64,000 nucleotides of DNA from Salmonella enterica subsp. arizonae (GCF_008692845.1 NZ_VXJW01000001.1:744001-808000), one strand, 5' to 3'; positions 33,854 to 44,440 are shown, numbered from the stretch's first letter. Notes: a model not told the origin generated them from the letters alone. Program-made: numbers and translations.

Positions 33854-35587
33854 GTGAATATTCAGGCTCTTCTCTCAGAAAAAGTTAGTCAGGCCATGAT
33901 TGCTGCAGGCGCGCCTGCAGATTGCGAGCCCCAGGTTCGTCAGTCAGCCAAAGTTCAGTTCGGCGACTATCAGGCCAACGGCATGATGGCAGTTGCGAAA
34001 AAACTGGGTATGGCCCCCCGACAACTTGCAGAGCAGGTGCTGATTCATCTGGATCTCAGCGGTATCGCCAGCAAGGTGGAAATCGCCGGCCCTGGTTTTA
34101 TCAATATTTTCCTCGATCCGGCTTTTCTCGCTGAACAGGTGCAACAGGCGCTGGCCTCCGATCGTCTGGGCGTTTCTCAGCCGGCTCGCCAGACGATTGT
34201 CGTCGACTATTCGGCGCCTAACGTTGCGAAAGAGATGCACGTCGGTCATCTGCGCTCCACGATTATCGGCGATGCGGCAGTGCGCACGCTGGAATTTCTG
34301 GGCCATCATGTTATTCGCGCTAACCACGTCGGCGACTGGGGCACTCAGTTCGGTATGCTTATCGCCTGGCTGGAAAAACAGCAGCAGGAAAACGCGGGCG
34401 AAATGGCACTGGCGGATCTTGAAGGGTTTTATCGCGATGCGAAAAAGCATTATGACGAAGATGAAGGGTTTGCCGAGCGTGCGCGTAACTACGTCGTAAA
34501 ATTGCAGAGCGGTGATGCCTATTTCCGTGAGATGTGGCGTAAGCTGGTTGATATCACGATGACGCAAAACCAGATCACCTACGATCGCCTGAATGTCACC
34601 CTGACGCGTGACGATGTGATGGGCGAAAGTCTGTATAACCCGATGCTGCCAGGCATTGTCGCCGATCTGAAAGCCAAAGGCCTGGCGGTTGAAAGCGAAG
34701 GCGCGACGGTGGTTTTCCTTGATGAGTTTAAAAACAAGGAAGGCGACCCGATGGGTGTCATTATTCAGAAGAAAGATGGCGGTTATCTGTATACCACTAC
34801 CGATATCGCCTGCGCCAAATACCGTTACGAAACGCTGCACGCCGACCGCGTGCTCTACTACATTGACTCCCGTCAGCACCAGCACCTGATGCAAGCCTGG
34901 ACCATTGTGCGCAAAGCCGGTTATGTACCGGATTCCGTTCCGCTGGAACACCACATGTTCGGCATGATGCTGGGTAAAGACGGTAAACCGTTTAAAACTC
35001 GCGCGGGCGGTACGGTGAAACTGGCGGACCTGCTGGATGAGGCGCTGGAGCGCGCGCGTCGTCTGGTGGCGGAGAAGAACCCGGATATGCCGGCTGACGA
35101 GCTGGAAAAACTGGCTAACGCCGTCGGTATTGGCGCGGTGAAATACGCCGATCTGTCAAAAAACCGCACCACTGACTATATCTTCGACTGGGATAATATG
35201 TTGGCTTTCGAAGGCAATACCGCTCCTTATATGCAGTATGCCTATACGCGTGTGCTGTCTGTTTTCCGTAAAGCGGACATCGACGAGCAGGCGCTGGCGA
35301 GCGCGCCGGTTATCATTAGCGAAGATCGCGAAGCGCAGCTCGCTGCCCGTCTGCTGCAGTTTGAAGAAACCCTGACGGTGGTCGCGCGTGAAGGTACGCC
35401 GCACGTCATGTGCGCGTATCTGTATGACGTCGCCGGGCTGTTCTCCGGCTTCTACGAGCACTGCCCTATTCTCAGCGCCGAGAATGACGCGGTTCGCAAT
35501 AGCCGCCTAAAACTGGCGCAACTGACGGCGAAGACGCTGAAACTGGGTCTGGATACGTTGGGTATCGAAACCGTAGAACGCATGTAA
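33854..35587 (+). CDS. argS: Arginyl-tRNA synthetase
   Basis: 577 residues starting with GTG ([16 protein letters not shown]) as in E. coli. Class I synthetase: N-terminal Arg-specific domain, HIGH-type motif in [17 protein letters not shown]-terminal anticodon-binding domain with the terminal Met. It charges tRNA-Arg. Confidence 0.97.
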   Translation: MNIQALLSEKVSQAMIAAGAPADCEPQVRQSAKVQFGDYQANGMMAVAKKLGMAPRQLAEQVLIHLDLSGIASKVEIAGPGFINIFLDPAFLAEQVQQALASDRLGVSQPARQTIVVDYSAPNVAKEMHVGHLRSTIIGDAAVRTLEFLGHHVIRANHVGDWGTQFGMLIAWLEKQQQENAGEMALADLEGFYRDAKKHYDEDEGFAERARNYVVKLQSGDAYFREMWRKLVDITMTQNQITYDRLNVTLTRDDVMGESLYNPMLPGIVADLKAKGLAVESEGATVVFLDEFKNKEGDPMGVIIQKKDGGYLYTTTDIACAKYRYETLHADRVLYYIDSRQHQHLMQAWTIVRKAGYVPDSVPLEHHMFGMMLGKDGKPFKTRAGGTVKLADLLDEALERARRLVAEKNPDMPADELEKLANAVGIGAVKYADLSKNRTTDYIFDWDNMLAFEGNTAPYMQYAYTRVLSVFRKADIDEQALASAPVIISEDREAQLAARLLQFEETLTVVAREGTPHVMCAYLYDVAGLFSGFYEHCPILSAENDAVRNSRLKLAQLTAKTLKLGLDTLGIETVERM

Positions 35588-35609
35588 ATGCGCCGTCGTT
35601 AACATCATC

Positions 35610-35644
35610 AGGCCTGACTCCGGGTAACGGACTCAGGCCTTTTT
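35610..35644 (+). terminator. Terminator of argS
   Basis: AGGCCTGA(C)TCCG ... CGGA(C)TCAGGCCT stem with one mismatch, then TTTT, 22 bp after the argS stop. Confidence 0.85.
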
Positions 35645-35775
35645 ATTGCCACAGCGGTATATCTGTAACAAATCACAAGGAATGACACATTTCTATAGAG
35701 AGATGGAACATCTTTTACCTGTCCTGGCGCTGACCGCCCCGTATCATTAGGCGGCGGATTGTTCAGGTACAGGTA

Positions 35776-37647
35776 ATGACTTTTAAAGACTTTGATGCGG
35801 AAGAGAAACTCTTCCTGAGACGTGTGATTGTGGCGTTTGGTGTAGTGATTGTCTGCTTTGGTATCCTGATCTTCAACCTCTATAACTTGCAAATCCGTCA
35901 GCACCACTATTACACCACCCGTTCGAATGAGAACGATATCAAGATGCTACCCGTCGCGCCCACGCGCGGCATCATTTACGATCGCAACGGCATTCCGCTG
36001 GTGCGTAACGTAACCTGGTATGATATCGCGGTTACGCCCTATAAAATTGCCGATATGGATGCGCTGCTAAAACAGCTCACCCCTATTGTTGATCTCTCCC
36101 CCAATGATATCGCCGACTTTCGCCATGCGCTAAAATCCAGTAGCCGCTATCGTCCGGTGGTGCTCAAAAACGCGCTAACGGATGTTGAAATCGCACGCTT
36201 TGCGGTCAATCAGTTTCATTTCAACGGCGTCACGATCAATAGCTATCAGGATCGGCAGTATCCTTACGGCGCGGAGCTGGCGCATGTTCTCGGTTACGTG
36301 TCAAAGATAAACGATAACGACCTTAAAGCGCTGGATAAAAAAGGGCTGGCAGAGAATTACGCGGCGGACCATAACATCGGTAAACAGGGGATTGAGCGTT
36401 ACTACGAAAACGATCTTCATGGCAAAACCGGTTATCAGGAGGTCGAGGTGGATAATCACGGGCGTATTGTCCGCCTGCTGAAAGACGTTCCTCCCATCGC
36501 GGGTAAGAATATTCACCTGACGCTGGATCTCCATTTACAAGAGTACATTGAAAGTTTGCTGGCCGGGCAGCGTGCTGCCGTACTGGTTGAAGATCCGCAC
36601 GATGGTTCAGTGCTGGCGATGGTATCTATGCCCAGCTACGATCCGAACCCCTTTGTAAAAGGCATTAGCTATCAGGATTACGGCAAACTGCTGCACGATA
36701 AAAATCTGCCGCTGATCAACCGCGTGACGCAAGGGCTTTATCCTCCGGCGTCAACGGTTAAACCCTATATGGCGATGTCCGCGCTGTTAAGCGGGATTAT
36801 TACGCCGCAAACTACCTTCTTTGGCGCGCCAACCTGGACGCTTCCCGGCACGCAGCGGCATTACCGGGACTGGAAAAAAACCGGACACGGTATGCTGGAT
36901 GTCACTAAAGCGATTGAGGAATCTGCGGATACCTTTTTCTATCAGGTCGCTTATATGATGGGTATTGACCGTATCGACACGATGTTGTCTCAGTTCGGCT
37001 ATGGCAAACCGACGGGCATCGACCTTAATGAAGAATATGACGGGCTGCTTCCCAGCCGTGCATGGAAACAGCGGGTCCATAAAAAAGCCTGGTATCAGGG
37101 CGATACCATTTCTGTCGGCATCGGCCAGGGTTACTGGATTGCCACCCCCATCCAGATGGTAAAAGCGATGGTGGCGCTCATCAACAACGGTAAGGTGATT
37201 GCCCCTCACCTGTTACTCAATGAAGAGAGCGGCAAAACGGTGGTTCCGTATCGTCCTTCCGGAACAGCGTCACAGATAGCCGATCCGGCGTCGCCATACT
37301 GGGGACTGGTGCGTCAGGCGATGTATGGCATGGCGAATGCACCCAACGGAACGGGCTATAAGTTCTTTCACACCGCGCCCTACGGCATTGCGGCCAAAAG
37401 CGGCACGTCGCAGGTGTTTAGCCTGAAAGAAAATCAGACCTACAACGCGAAAATGATCCCCATTCGCCTGCGCGATCATGTTTTTTATACCGCTTTTGCA
37501 CCGTATAAAAACCCTAAGGTCGCTATTGCCTTGATTCTGGAAAACGGCGGAAGCGACGGCGTTACCGCCGCACCCGTCATGCGAAAAATCCTTGACCACC
37601 TGTTTGATCCACAGGCTGATACCACGCAGCCGGGTCAGGCGCCATAG
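35776..37647 (+). CDS. PBP2-type peptidoglycan transpeptidase, probably PBP2-SAL
   Basis: 623 residues, a second copy of MrdA/PBP2 type (E. coli PBP2 has 633). One membrane segment near residues 15-36; a dimerisation/allosteric domain follows; the transpeptidase motifs are S326-T-V-K329, S383-A-D385 and K541-S-G-T544. The stretch WYQGDTISVGIGQGYWIATPIQM is typical of PBP2. It would crosslink the lateral wall in the periplasm. From memory, the Salmonella paralogue at this locus (STM1910) is described as PBP2-SAL, acting at acidic pH inside host cells. The enzyme looks intact. No rodA-like partner lies beside it; the true mrdA is elsewhere. It sits after the argS terminator, so it needs its own promoter. 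Confidence 0.9.
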   Translation: MTFKDFDAEEKLFLRRVIVAFGVVIVCFGILIFNLYNLQIRQHHYYTTRSNENDIKMLPVAPTRGIIYDRNGIPLVRNVTWYDIAVTPYKIADMDALLKQLTPIVDLSPNDIADFRHALKSSSRYRPVVLKNALTDVEIARFAVNQFHFNGVTINSYQDRQYPYGAELAHVLGYVSKINDNDLKALDKKGLAENYAADHNIGKQGIERYYENDLHGKTGYQEVEVDNHGRIVRLLKDVPPIAGKNIHLTLDLHLQEYIESLLAGQRAAVLVEDPHDGSVLAMVSMPSYDPNPFVKGISYQDYGKLLHDKNLPLINRVTQGLYPPASTVKPYMAMSALLSGIITPQTTFFGAPTWTLPGTQRHYRDWKKTGHGMLDVTKAIEESADTFFYQVAYMMGIDRIDTMLSQFGYGKPTGIDLNEEYDGLLPSRAWKQRVHKKAWYQGDTISVGIGQGYWIATPIQMVKAMVALINNGKVIAPHLLLNEESGKTVVPYRPSGTASQIADPASPYWGLVRQAMYGMANAPNGTGYKFFHTAPYGIAAKSGTSQVFSLKENQTYNAKMIPIRLRDHVFYTAFAPYKNPKVAIALILENGGSDGVTAAPVMRKILDHLFDPQADTTQPGQAP

Positions 37648-37700
37648 TCAAATAAGCAAAGCGCCATCAGACAAGGATACGCCCGGAATATCCGCATACA

Positions 37701-38840
37701 TCAAAAATAGTTACGCAGATATTCCGTCAAACACAGCATTGCCATCGCCTGCCCGTAAGGCATAGAGGTCAACGGAATATTGCGGTAAAAATCGAGATCG
37801 TGGCCCATGCCAGTGCCAAATGAAGTTTGCAGCAGTTCGCCCTCCGGAGAAATATGCCGCACAATGCCCTGGACGGCTTTTTCCGCCACTAACGCATATC
37901 GCCGATCGACATAGCGTTTGCGTACCGCTTTAAGAATACCGTAGGCAAAACCCGCCGTCGCGGACGCCTCCAGATACGCGTGCGGATCGTCAAGCAGCGT
38001 ATGCCATAAACCGCTTTCATCCTGACATTTCGCCAGCACGGCGATCTGCGCATTCAGTACCTGAACCAGGTAACGGCGTACAGCATTATTTTCCGGCAAG
38101 TCCAACAGTTCAAGAAAATCCGGGATTACAATGGTCAGCCAACTGTTGCCGCGCGCCCAGCGCGCGTTCGCGAAGTTATGATGGCCGTCATAGCTCCAGC
38201 CGTGGAACCACAGCCCCGTTTCTCTATCTATCAGATTCTGCACATGCAGCAGGAACTGATAGGTCGCCTCTTCCACATACTCCGGCCGGTTCAACAGTTT
38301 ACCGATTTTCGCCAGCGGCAACACCGTCATCATTAGCGTGTCGTCCCACATCTGCTGATGATTTTCCTCCGCCAGGGTGATGTGCTGCATCCCGCCGTGA
38401 TCGGTACGGGGCATGTCATACATCGCCCATTCGGCCCATGATTCAAGCCACGGTAGCCAGGCGGGATTACCGGTCTCTTCATAGCGATACGCCAGCGTTA
38501 AAAACGGCGCCATCGTATTGACGTTTTTCGTCGTCGCGCCTTCCGCAAACCGATCGGCAAACCAGTTATCAATGATGTTACACATCGTCTGGTCGCCGGT
38601 CTGTTGATAATAGTGATACATTCCGTACAGGCCCACGCCATGCGTCCACTCCCACCCGGCCCAGCCTTTAGTATCGATCACACGTCCGTCGTCCAGTCGC
38701 AATAAAAATTCGCCCGTGTCATCTTTAATATTAACCAGGTTATACGTCACCTTTTGTATCAAGGCTTTTAGTTCATCTCTGGCGATAAAACGCTCAGGCT
38801 GACGCAATAACGGACTGTGTTTGACTGGATAAACAATCAT
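37701..38840 (-). CDS. rhiN: GH88/GH105 unsaturated rhamnogalacturonyl hydrolase, RhiN-like
   Basis: 379 residues. (alpha/alpha)6 hydrolase family: the catalytic region QMWDDTLMMT (Asp166/Asp167) and WARGNSW are conserved, as are GWEWTHGVGLYGMYHYY and FGTGMGHDLDFYRNIPL. No signal peptide, so cytoplasmic. Such enzymes remove the 4,5-unsaturated galacturonyl unit from rhamnogalacturonan disaccharides left by pectin lyases. The transporter gene lies 4 bp upstream on the same strand, giving a rhiT-rhiN pair like that of Dickeya. The symbol is by analogy. Confidence 0.8.
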   Translation of the reverse strand: MIVYPVKHSPLLRQPERFIARDELKALIQKVTYNLVNIKDDTGEFLLRLDDGRVIDTKGWAGWEWTHGVGLYGMYHYYQQTGDQTMCNIIDNWFADRFAEGATTKNVNTMAPFLTLAYRYEETGNPAWLPWLESWAEWAMYDMPRTDHGGMQHITLAEENHQQMWDDTLMMTVLPLAKIGKLLNRPEYVEEATYQFLLHVQNLIDRETGLWFHGWSYDGHHNFANARWARGNSWLTIVIPDFLELLDLPENNAVRRYLVQVLNAQIAVLAKCQDESGLWHTLLDDPHAYLEASATAGFAYGILKAVRKRYVDRRYALVAEKAVQGIVRHISPEGELLQTSFGTGMGHDLDFYRNIPLTSMPYGQAMAMLCLTEYLRNYF

Positions 38841-38844
38841 TTCC

Positions 38845-40428
38845 TTAACCTCTGTTTAATGTCGAATTCAGCGCTGCGGATAGTGTTGCTCCTGACGCAG
38901 CCGGTTTATTACGATTCAGATAACCAATATTGTTGTTACCCCAAAGCGATTCATAAGGCAGACCTGAAAGCATCTCGACCACGGCACGCGCCTGTGGCGT
39001 AATGTTTTCCGGCGTCGTACAGCCCGACTCACGCATTTTGGCAGTCTCTTCGCGTAAGACACGGTGGGTGTGCAAATTCAGTCTGAATCTCAGGGAAACC
39101 AGGAAGCCAAAGGCAAGCATAACCAGCGTGCCGCAGCTTAAAATCAACAGAATGGTGTGGCCCACGGCGGCGGCTTGCATACTCTGACCAGAGACGAAGC
39201 CGGAAAGCTGCATCACAATTCCGACCACCATAACAGCGCCAGCCTGTGAGGCTTTGCGGGTTAGCGTCATAATTCCGGCGAAAATGCCTTCGCGACGCTG
39301 ACCGGTAATGACCTCATCAACATCAGCAATATAGGTGTAAGTGTTCCACGGTACGTAGTTAATGCCGCCGCGTCCCAGTCCCGCACACGCAGACACCAAT
39401 AATAATAACCCATAGGCATCGCTCAACCCGATGTAATACACCAATGCATAAGAAAGAGAACTCAGGCCGAATAGTACGACAACCATCCGGTAAGATGGCG
39501 CGGGCCCAAAGCGAATGCAAAGCGGGATCATCGCAATAACCGCGATAAACTGGAACGTCGCCATGGTGCCCAGTAAATTCGAGGCGACGGAAGCATCCTG
39601 CATCAGCACAAAAACAACGTACCAGGTGAAGACGGCATTGAATACATCCTGAGCGATATACCCTCCCAGATACATCCCCAGATGCTGGCGAAAAATTCTA
39701 ATACGTAGCGTGGACATGAGTTCAACGACCAGGCGGCGTACGCTCTGGGTAAACGTCAGGCTTTTCTTCTCATCTTCAGCGCGCAGCGCAGCTTCCGTCC
39801 ATGCCTCCCGCGGACGCTCCCAGGTAAAGCACCAGACAAAAACCAGCATTAATGCGCACAGCACAGAAAAGACCAGGCTGGCATAAAAGAAAGAGACAGG
39901 ATTATTTTTACCAAATGCTGCCAGCAGGACTCCTGGCAGGAATGACGCCAGAATAGCGGACATTTGCGCCATTGAAATACGCGCGCCTGAAAACCGGGTC
40001 TTCTGTTTGAAATCATCAGTCATTTCCGGTACCAGGGTCTCATAAGGCACCAGAATCATGGTATAAACGACATCAAACAGCAGATACGTTAACAGGTAAT
40101 ACCAGAATCCCATACCGCTAAGCCATATTAATGAATAGCTAAATACACATGGAATCCCCAGTAAAATAAAAAACTTGCGTCGCCCGAAGCGCTTACCCAA
40201 CCAGGTAGAACCAAAGTTGTCCGTTAAAAATCCCATAAGCGGACTGACAACCGCATCCAGTACCCTGGCAGTGGCGAAAATGAAGGTGGCTTCAATCGGG
40301 GTAAGGTTACAAAACGTCGTATAAAAATAGAGTAACCATGCGGCGGTTAACGCCGTCGTGCCAGCCCCTAAAAAATCGCCAGAACCATAGGCAAAATAGT
40401 TAATTAAACCAATTTTACGTGTTTTCAT
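38845..40428 (-). CDS. rhiT: GPH-family sugar symporter, RhiT-like rhamnogalacturonide transporter
   Basis: 527 residues from the ATG at 40428 (MKTRKIGLINYFAYGSGDFLG); an in-frame upstream start would add 13 residues. About twelve membrane segments, with the GPH-type loop DNFGSTWLGKRFGRRKFFILLG after segment 2. The long cytoplasmic C-terminus (about 75 residues) is a feature of this subgroup. It should import unsaturated rhamnogalacturonides for RhiN. The 255-bp upstream region may hold a KdgR-like palindrome. Confidence 0.8.
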   Translation of the reverse strand: MKTRKIGLINYFAYGSGDFLGAGTTALTAAWLLYFYTTFCNLTPIEATFIFATARVLDAVVSPLMGFLTDNFGSTWLGKRFGRRKFFILLGIPCVFSYSLIWLSGMGFWYYLLTYLLFDVVYTMILVPYETLVPEMTDDFKQKTRFSGARISMAQMSAILASFLPGVLLAAFGKNNPVSFFYASLVFSVLCALMLVFVWCFTWERPREAWTEAALRAEDEKKSLTFTQSVRRLVVELMSTLRIRIFRQHLGMYLGGYIAQDVFNAVFTWYVVFVLMQDASVASNLLGTMATFQFIAVIAMIPLCIRFGPAPSYRMVVVLFGLSSLSYALVYYIGLSDAYGLLLLVSACAGLGRGGINYVPWNTYTYIADVDEVITGQRREGIFAGIMTLTRKASQAGAVMVVGIVMQLSGFVSGQSMQAAAVGHTILLILSCGTLVMLAFGFLVSLRFRLNLHTHRVLREETAKMRESGCTTPENITPQARAVVEMLSGLPYESLWGNNNIGYLNRNKPAASGATLSAALNSTLNRG

Positions 40429-40641
40429 TGCCGCTAACCCTGCAAATAATGGGGAGACTCCCGGCATCAGGATTCAGGGAGTCATTACACGGCTACAGTA
40501 AAAGCTAATTCGCGAGGAAACCTTTTTGTATTTGCCAGATCCAAAAGAGAAATGGCAAAAACACAAAGAGTCCGCTAACGCGCGTCACCGATTTATAAAA
40601 CATCGTTTCTATTTATTGAAAAGACAAAGCCAAAAATGCGG

Positions 40642-40669
40642 GCCAGGCAGCAATTTCCTGCTGCCTGGC
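40642..40669 (-). terminator. Hairpin after flhE
   Basis: GCCAGGCAGCA...TGCTGCCTGGC stem, followed on the minus strand by CCGCATTTTTGG; the T-run is displaced and short, so efficiency is uncertain. Confidence 0.6.
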
Positions 40670-40683
40670 GAAAAGATGAGGGA

Positions 40684-41076
40684 TTAGCGGTAGTTCACAA
40701 TGACCTGATTGCTTTGCACTTTTAATGCCGGGATGAGACGACCGCCTCCAGGGACCTCCCAGACAAAACGGAGCGGCTCAACAGCGGGAACATTGGCAAA
40801 ACCGTGGGTAGTCCCACTCTGACCATCCAGTTCTACGCAACGGGACTGGGAACATAAACGTACCCGTAAGCCCGCGGGTGTCGGACCATTCAGTTCATAG
40901 CGCCAGGCGACCAACGTCATCAAACCTGAAACCGGCTGGCGCGCCGACAGTGGCGAAGACGAAGCGGAGACGCCCCGGTAATGTAAGGTTACGCCCATAC
41001 CGCTGTCCTGCCACGCGCCTTCGCCTGCGGCCTGTACCGTCAGGGGAAAGAGCAGCAAAGCGAGCCATTTACACAT
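40684..41076 (-). CDS. flhE: Flagellar protein FlhE
   Basis: 130 residues with a signal peptide cut after VQA. Periplasmic protein, last gene of flhBAE; start overlaps the flhA stop by a base. It is reported to affect proton leak through the flagellar export gate and swarming. Confidence 0.94.
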   Translation of the reverse strand: MCKWLALLLFPLTVQAAGEGAWQDSGMGVTLHYRGVSASSSPLSARQPVSGLMTLVAWRYELNGPTPAGLRVRLCSQSRCVELDGQSGTTHGFANVPAVEPLRFVWEVPGGGRLIPALKVQSNQVIVNYR

Positions 41077-43154
41077 TATTTTCCTCCAATAGTCGCCGTC
41101 ATGCGGATATGACGGTTATCGGAAAGTTCAAGATTCGATAGCACCACCAACTGCGGTAAACTGCGTCGCAAAAAGCGGGACAATAGTGGACGTAGCGCAT
41201 GGTTAACCAGCAATACCGGCGGCGCGCCAAGCATCTCCTGACGAGAAAGCGCCTCTTGCGTTTGCGCCAACAAACGATCCGCCAATCCAGGTTCAAGGCC
41301 GCCGCCGCCCTGCAATGCCTGAAGCAGCAAACGTTCAAGCGCGGTATCCAGTCCAATAACCTGTACTTCTTCATTACCGGGGAACCACTGCTGCGTAATC
41401 GCCCGTCCCAATGCCACGCGTACCACGGCGGTTAACTCATGCGGATCGCTTTGTAACGGCGCATGTTCCGCCAGCGTTTCAAGAATGGTGCGCATGTCGC
41501 GAATCGGGACTTTTTCCGCCAGTAAGTTTTGTAAGACTTTATGTAAAGTCGTGAGGGTCACGACGCCGGGGACCAAATCTTCCGTGAGTTTAGGCATCTC
41601 TTGAGAGACACGATCCAACAGTTGCTGCGCTTCCTGGCGGCCGAACAACTCGGCGGCGAATTGGCCGATCAAGTGGTTAAGGTGCGTCGCCACGACGGTG
41701 CTGGCTTCAACCACAGTAAAGCCCTGAATTTGTGCCTGCTCTTTCAGGGCGCTCTCAATCCAGATGGCATCAAGGCCAAAAGCTGGATCGACAGTTTTCT
41801 CGCCCGGTAGCGTTCCCGCCGCTGTGCCGGGATTAATGGCCAGCCAGCGTCCAGGATAGGCGTCCCCGCTGCCGATCTCTACCCCTTTCATCAAAATACG
41901 GTAGCGCGCCGGCTGTAAATCCATATTGTCGCGAATATGGACAACCGGCGGCAAAAACCCCATATCCTGCGCAAATTTTTTACGAATGCTGCGAATACGT
42001 CCAAGTAACTCGCCATCCTGTTGAAAATCTACCATCGGTATCAGGCGATAACCGACTTCCATGCCCAGCGAATCTTCAAGCTGCACGTCATTCCAGGTGG
42101 CTTCGACCACCGAGTTATTTTCCGGCATTTTTACCGGCTGCGGCTCCTCCGGCGCTTTTTGTTCACGCCCGCGCAACCACCATGCCAGACCGAGCAAGGC
42201 GGCGGTAAAGAGTAAAAATACCAGGTTAGGCATTCCAGGCACCATGCCAAGCAGCCCCAGGACCGCCGCCGCGAGCAGCATCACTCTTGGGTTACTGAAC
42301 AACTGGCCAACCATTTGCTCGCCTACATCCTGATCGGTACTAACGCGGGTCACGATCACGCCCGCCGCCGTAGAGATAACCAACGCCGGGATCTGGGCGA
42401 CCAGACCGTCGCCAATGGTCAGCAGAGTGTAGCTTTCCGCCGCGCTGCTCATGCTCATTCCGTGCTGCAATACACCGACCAGCAGTCCGCCCACCACGTT
42501 AATGACCATAATGAGAATGCCGGCGATGGCATCGCCGCGCACAAATTTACTCGCCCCGTCCATCGAGCCGTAGAAATCGGCTTCCTGAGTCACTTCCGCA
42601 CGCCGTTTTTTAGCCTCATCTTCACCAATCAGACCGGCATTAAGATCGGCGTCAATCGCCATTTGCTTACCGGGCATACCGTCCAGCACAAAGCGCGCGC
42701 CGACTTCGGCAATACGTCCAGCGCCTTTGGTGATGACCATGAAGTTAATAATGACGAGGATGATAAAGACCACAATTCCGATCGCGAAGTTACCGCCGAC
42801 CAGGAAATGGCCGAACGCCTCCACCACCTTTCCCGCCGCCGCCGCGCCGGTATGCCCTTCCATCAAAATAATACGCGTCGAGGCCACGTTGAGCGCCAGG
42901 CGCAGCAGCGTGGTAAACAGCAGGATGGTCGGAAACGCGGCAAAATCCAGAGTACGCTGAGTAAACATCGCCACCAGCAGCACCATGATCGATAGCGCAA
43001 TATTAAAGGTAAACAGTAAGTCGAGGATAAAAGCAGGCAGCGGCAGCACCATCATCGACAAAATCAGCAGAATGAGGATCGGCCCGGCCAGAATTTGCCA
43101 ATGCGTCGATTTCAGGTTGCCGGGCAGGCGCAGCATCGCGACCAGATTATCCAT
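41076..43154 (-). CDS. flhA: Flagellar type III export gate protein FlhA
   Basis: 692 residues, the Salmonella length. About eight N-terminal membrane segments, the FHIPEP-family signature region (EVGARFVLDGMPGKQMAID with the conserved Asp208 area), then a large cytoplasmic domain that forms the nonameric docking ring. Overlaps flhB by eight bases. Confidence 0.97.
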   Translation of the reverse strand: MDNLVAMLRLPGNLKSTHWQILAGPILILLILSMMVLPLPAFILDLLFTFNIALSIMVLLVAMFTQRTLDFAAFPTILLFTTLLRLALNVASTRIILMEGHTGAAAAGKVVEAFGHFLVGGNFAIGIVVFIILVIINFMVITKGAGRIAEVGARFVLDGMPGKQMAIDADLNAGLIGEDEAKKRRAEVTQEADFYGSMDGASKFVRGDAIAGILIMVINVVGGLLVGVLQHGMSMSSAAESYTLLTIGDGLVAQIPALVISTAAGVIVTRVSTDQDVGEQMVGQLFSNPRVMLLAAAVLGLLGMVPGMPNLVFLLFTAALLGLAWWLRGREQKAPEEPQPVKMPENNSVVEATWNDVQLEDSLGMEVGYRLIPMVDFQQDGELLGRIRSIRKKFAQDMGFLPPVVHIRDNMDLQPARYRILMKGVEIGSGDAYPGRWLAINPGTAAGTLPGEKTVDPAFGLDAIWIESALKEQAQIQGFTVVEASTVVATHLNHLIGQFAAELFGRQEAQQLLDRVSQEMPKLTEDLVPGVVTLTTLHKVLQNLLAEKVPIRDMRTILETLAEHAPLQSDPHELTAVVRVALGRAITQQWFPGNEEVQVIGLDTALERLLLQALQGGGGLEPGLADRLLAQTQEALSRQEMLGAPPVLLVNHALRPLLSRFLRRSLPQLVVLSNLELSDNRHIRMTATIGGK

Positions 43155-44298
43155 CAGTAGTCTTCTCGTTCATAAAATCCAGCGCTTCTGGCACCGGAAG
43201 GTTCTCAGGTTGTGGAGGACGTTGCCCGCCCGCAAGCCGCCAGCGTTTAAGCTGCCAGACCCAGGCCAACACTTCCGCGACGGCAGCATAGAGCTGTCCG
43301 GGAATTTGCTGACCGATTTCGGCGTGGCGATATAATGCGCGCGCCAGCGGCGGCGCTTCTAAAGTGGGAACCCGATGTTCAGCGCCGATCTCGCGAATAC
43401 GCAGCGCTATCAACCCGGCCCCCTTAGCGACCACTTTCGGCGCGCTCATTTTGTTTTCTTCATACTGCAACGCCACGGAATAGTGCGTCGGGTTGGTGAC
43501 AATGACGTCCGCTTTCGGCACATCCTCCATCATGCGACGCTGCGCGGCAGCACGCTGCATCTGACGAATTTTGCCCTTAACGTGCGGATCGCCTTCGCTC
43601 TCTTTAAATTCGTCGCGAATATCCTGCCGCGACATACGCAATTTTTTCAGATGGCTAAAGATCTGGAAAAAAACGTCAAATCCCACCATCGGGATCACGC
43701 CCAGAACCACCAGTAACGCGCAAAGCCCGACGAGATTCAGCGCGTTCCCCATCGCGGTAATCGGCGACTCCGCCATCAGGCGCATCATTTGCGGCCAGTT
43801 ATGCCAGAGGTAAGATCCGGTAACGCAGCCTACCAGCGTAGATTTCAAGACCGCTTTTAGCAGCTCCGCGCCGGTTTGCGCCGAGAACATCCGCTTAATT
43901 CCCGGCAGCGGGTTTAATTTAGAAAATTTTGGCTGTAATGACTTACCGCTGAAGATCAGGCCGCCAAGCATGACCGGCGAAATAAGCGCCACCAGCACCA
44001 CGCCTGCGATGAGCGGCAGCAGCGCCATCATCGCCGCTTTAATGAGCAAAATTATCTGCCCCAGGATCAGGTTAGGATCGTTTACCATGCGGTGATCGAA
44101 GTGCAGGCCTGCTGAGAGCATTCCCGCCAGTTGCCGCGCCAGCGACTCACCGCCGAACCAGATAATGCAAACGCCCACCAGCAATATCAGCAGTGAGGTC
44201 AGTTCTCTGGAACGGGGGATCTGCCCTTCTTCCCGCGCTTTTTCAAGTCGGTGGGGTGTGGGGTCTTCTGTTTTGTCGTCGTCGCTCTCTTCTGCCAC
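43147..44298 (-). CDS. flhB: Flagellar export switch protein FlhB
   Basis: 383 residues, the Salmonella length. Four membrane segments, then a cytoplasmic domain with the autocleavage motif NPTH (VIVTNPTHYSVAL). It switches export from rod/hook to filament substrates. Confidence 0.97.
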   Translation of the reverse strand: MAEESDDDKTEDPTPHRLEKAREEGQIPRSRELTSLLILLVGVCIIWFGGESLARQLAGMLSAGLHFDHRMVNDPNLILGQIILLIKAAMMALLPLIAGVVLVALISPVMLGGLIFSGKSLQPKFSKLNPLPGIKRMFSAQTGAELLKAVLKSTLVGCVTGSYLWHNWPQMMRLMAESPITAMGNALNLVGLCALLVVLGVIPMVGFDVFFQIFSHLKKLRMSRQDIRDEFKESEGDPHVKGKIRQMQRAAAQRRMMEDVPKADVIVTNPTHYSVALQYEENKMSAPKVVAKGAGLIALRIREIGAEHRVPTLEAPPLARALYRHAEIGQQIPGQLYAAVAEVLAWVWQLKRWRLAGGQRPPQPENLPVPEALDFMNEKTTDG

Positions 44299-44406
44299 GC
44301 AGCAAATCCTGGATAGATCGATAAGCGAGAATGATGCCAGAACCGCTTTACGCCAATGGGCAGAGTAAGCGGTAAAAAAGGCGGGGTTTATGGCGTTAAT
44401 ATAGAT

Positions 44407-44440
44407 GGCCGGATACGATAAGAATATATCGTATCCGGCC
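44407..44440. repeat. Perfect 14-bp inverted repeat between cheZ and flhB
   Basis: GGCCGGATACGATA / TATCGTATCCGGCC with a six-base loop. No T-run follows on either strand, so it is not a standard intrinsic terminator. A REP-like palindrome (GGACCTGATAAACG...GCCATCAGGTC) follows at about 44454-44481. Confidence 0.8.

Noticed and set aside
33944..34954. 336-codon open frame opposite argS
   Set aside because: Lies wholly inside argS on the other strand; protein has no recognisable domain. Long antisense frames are common in GC-rich enteric genes.
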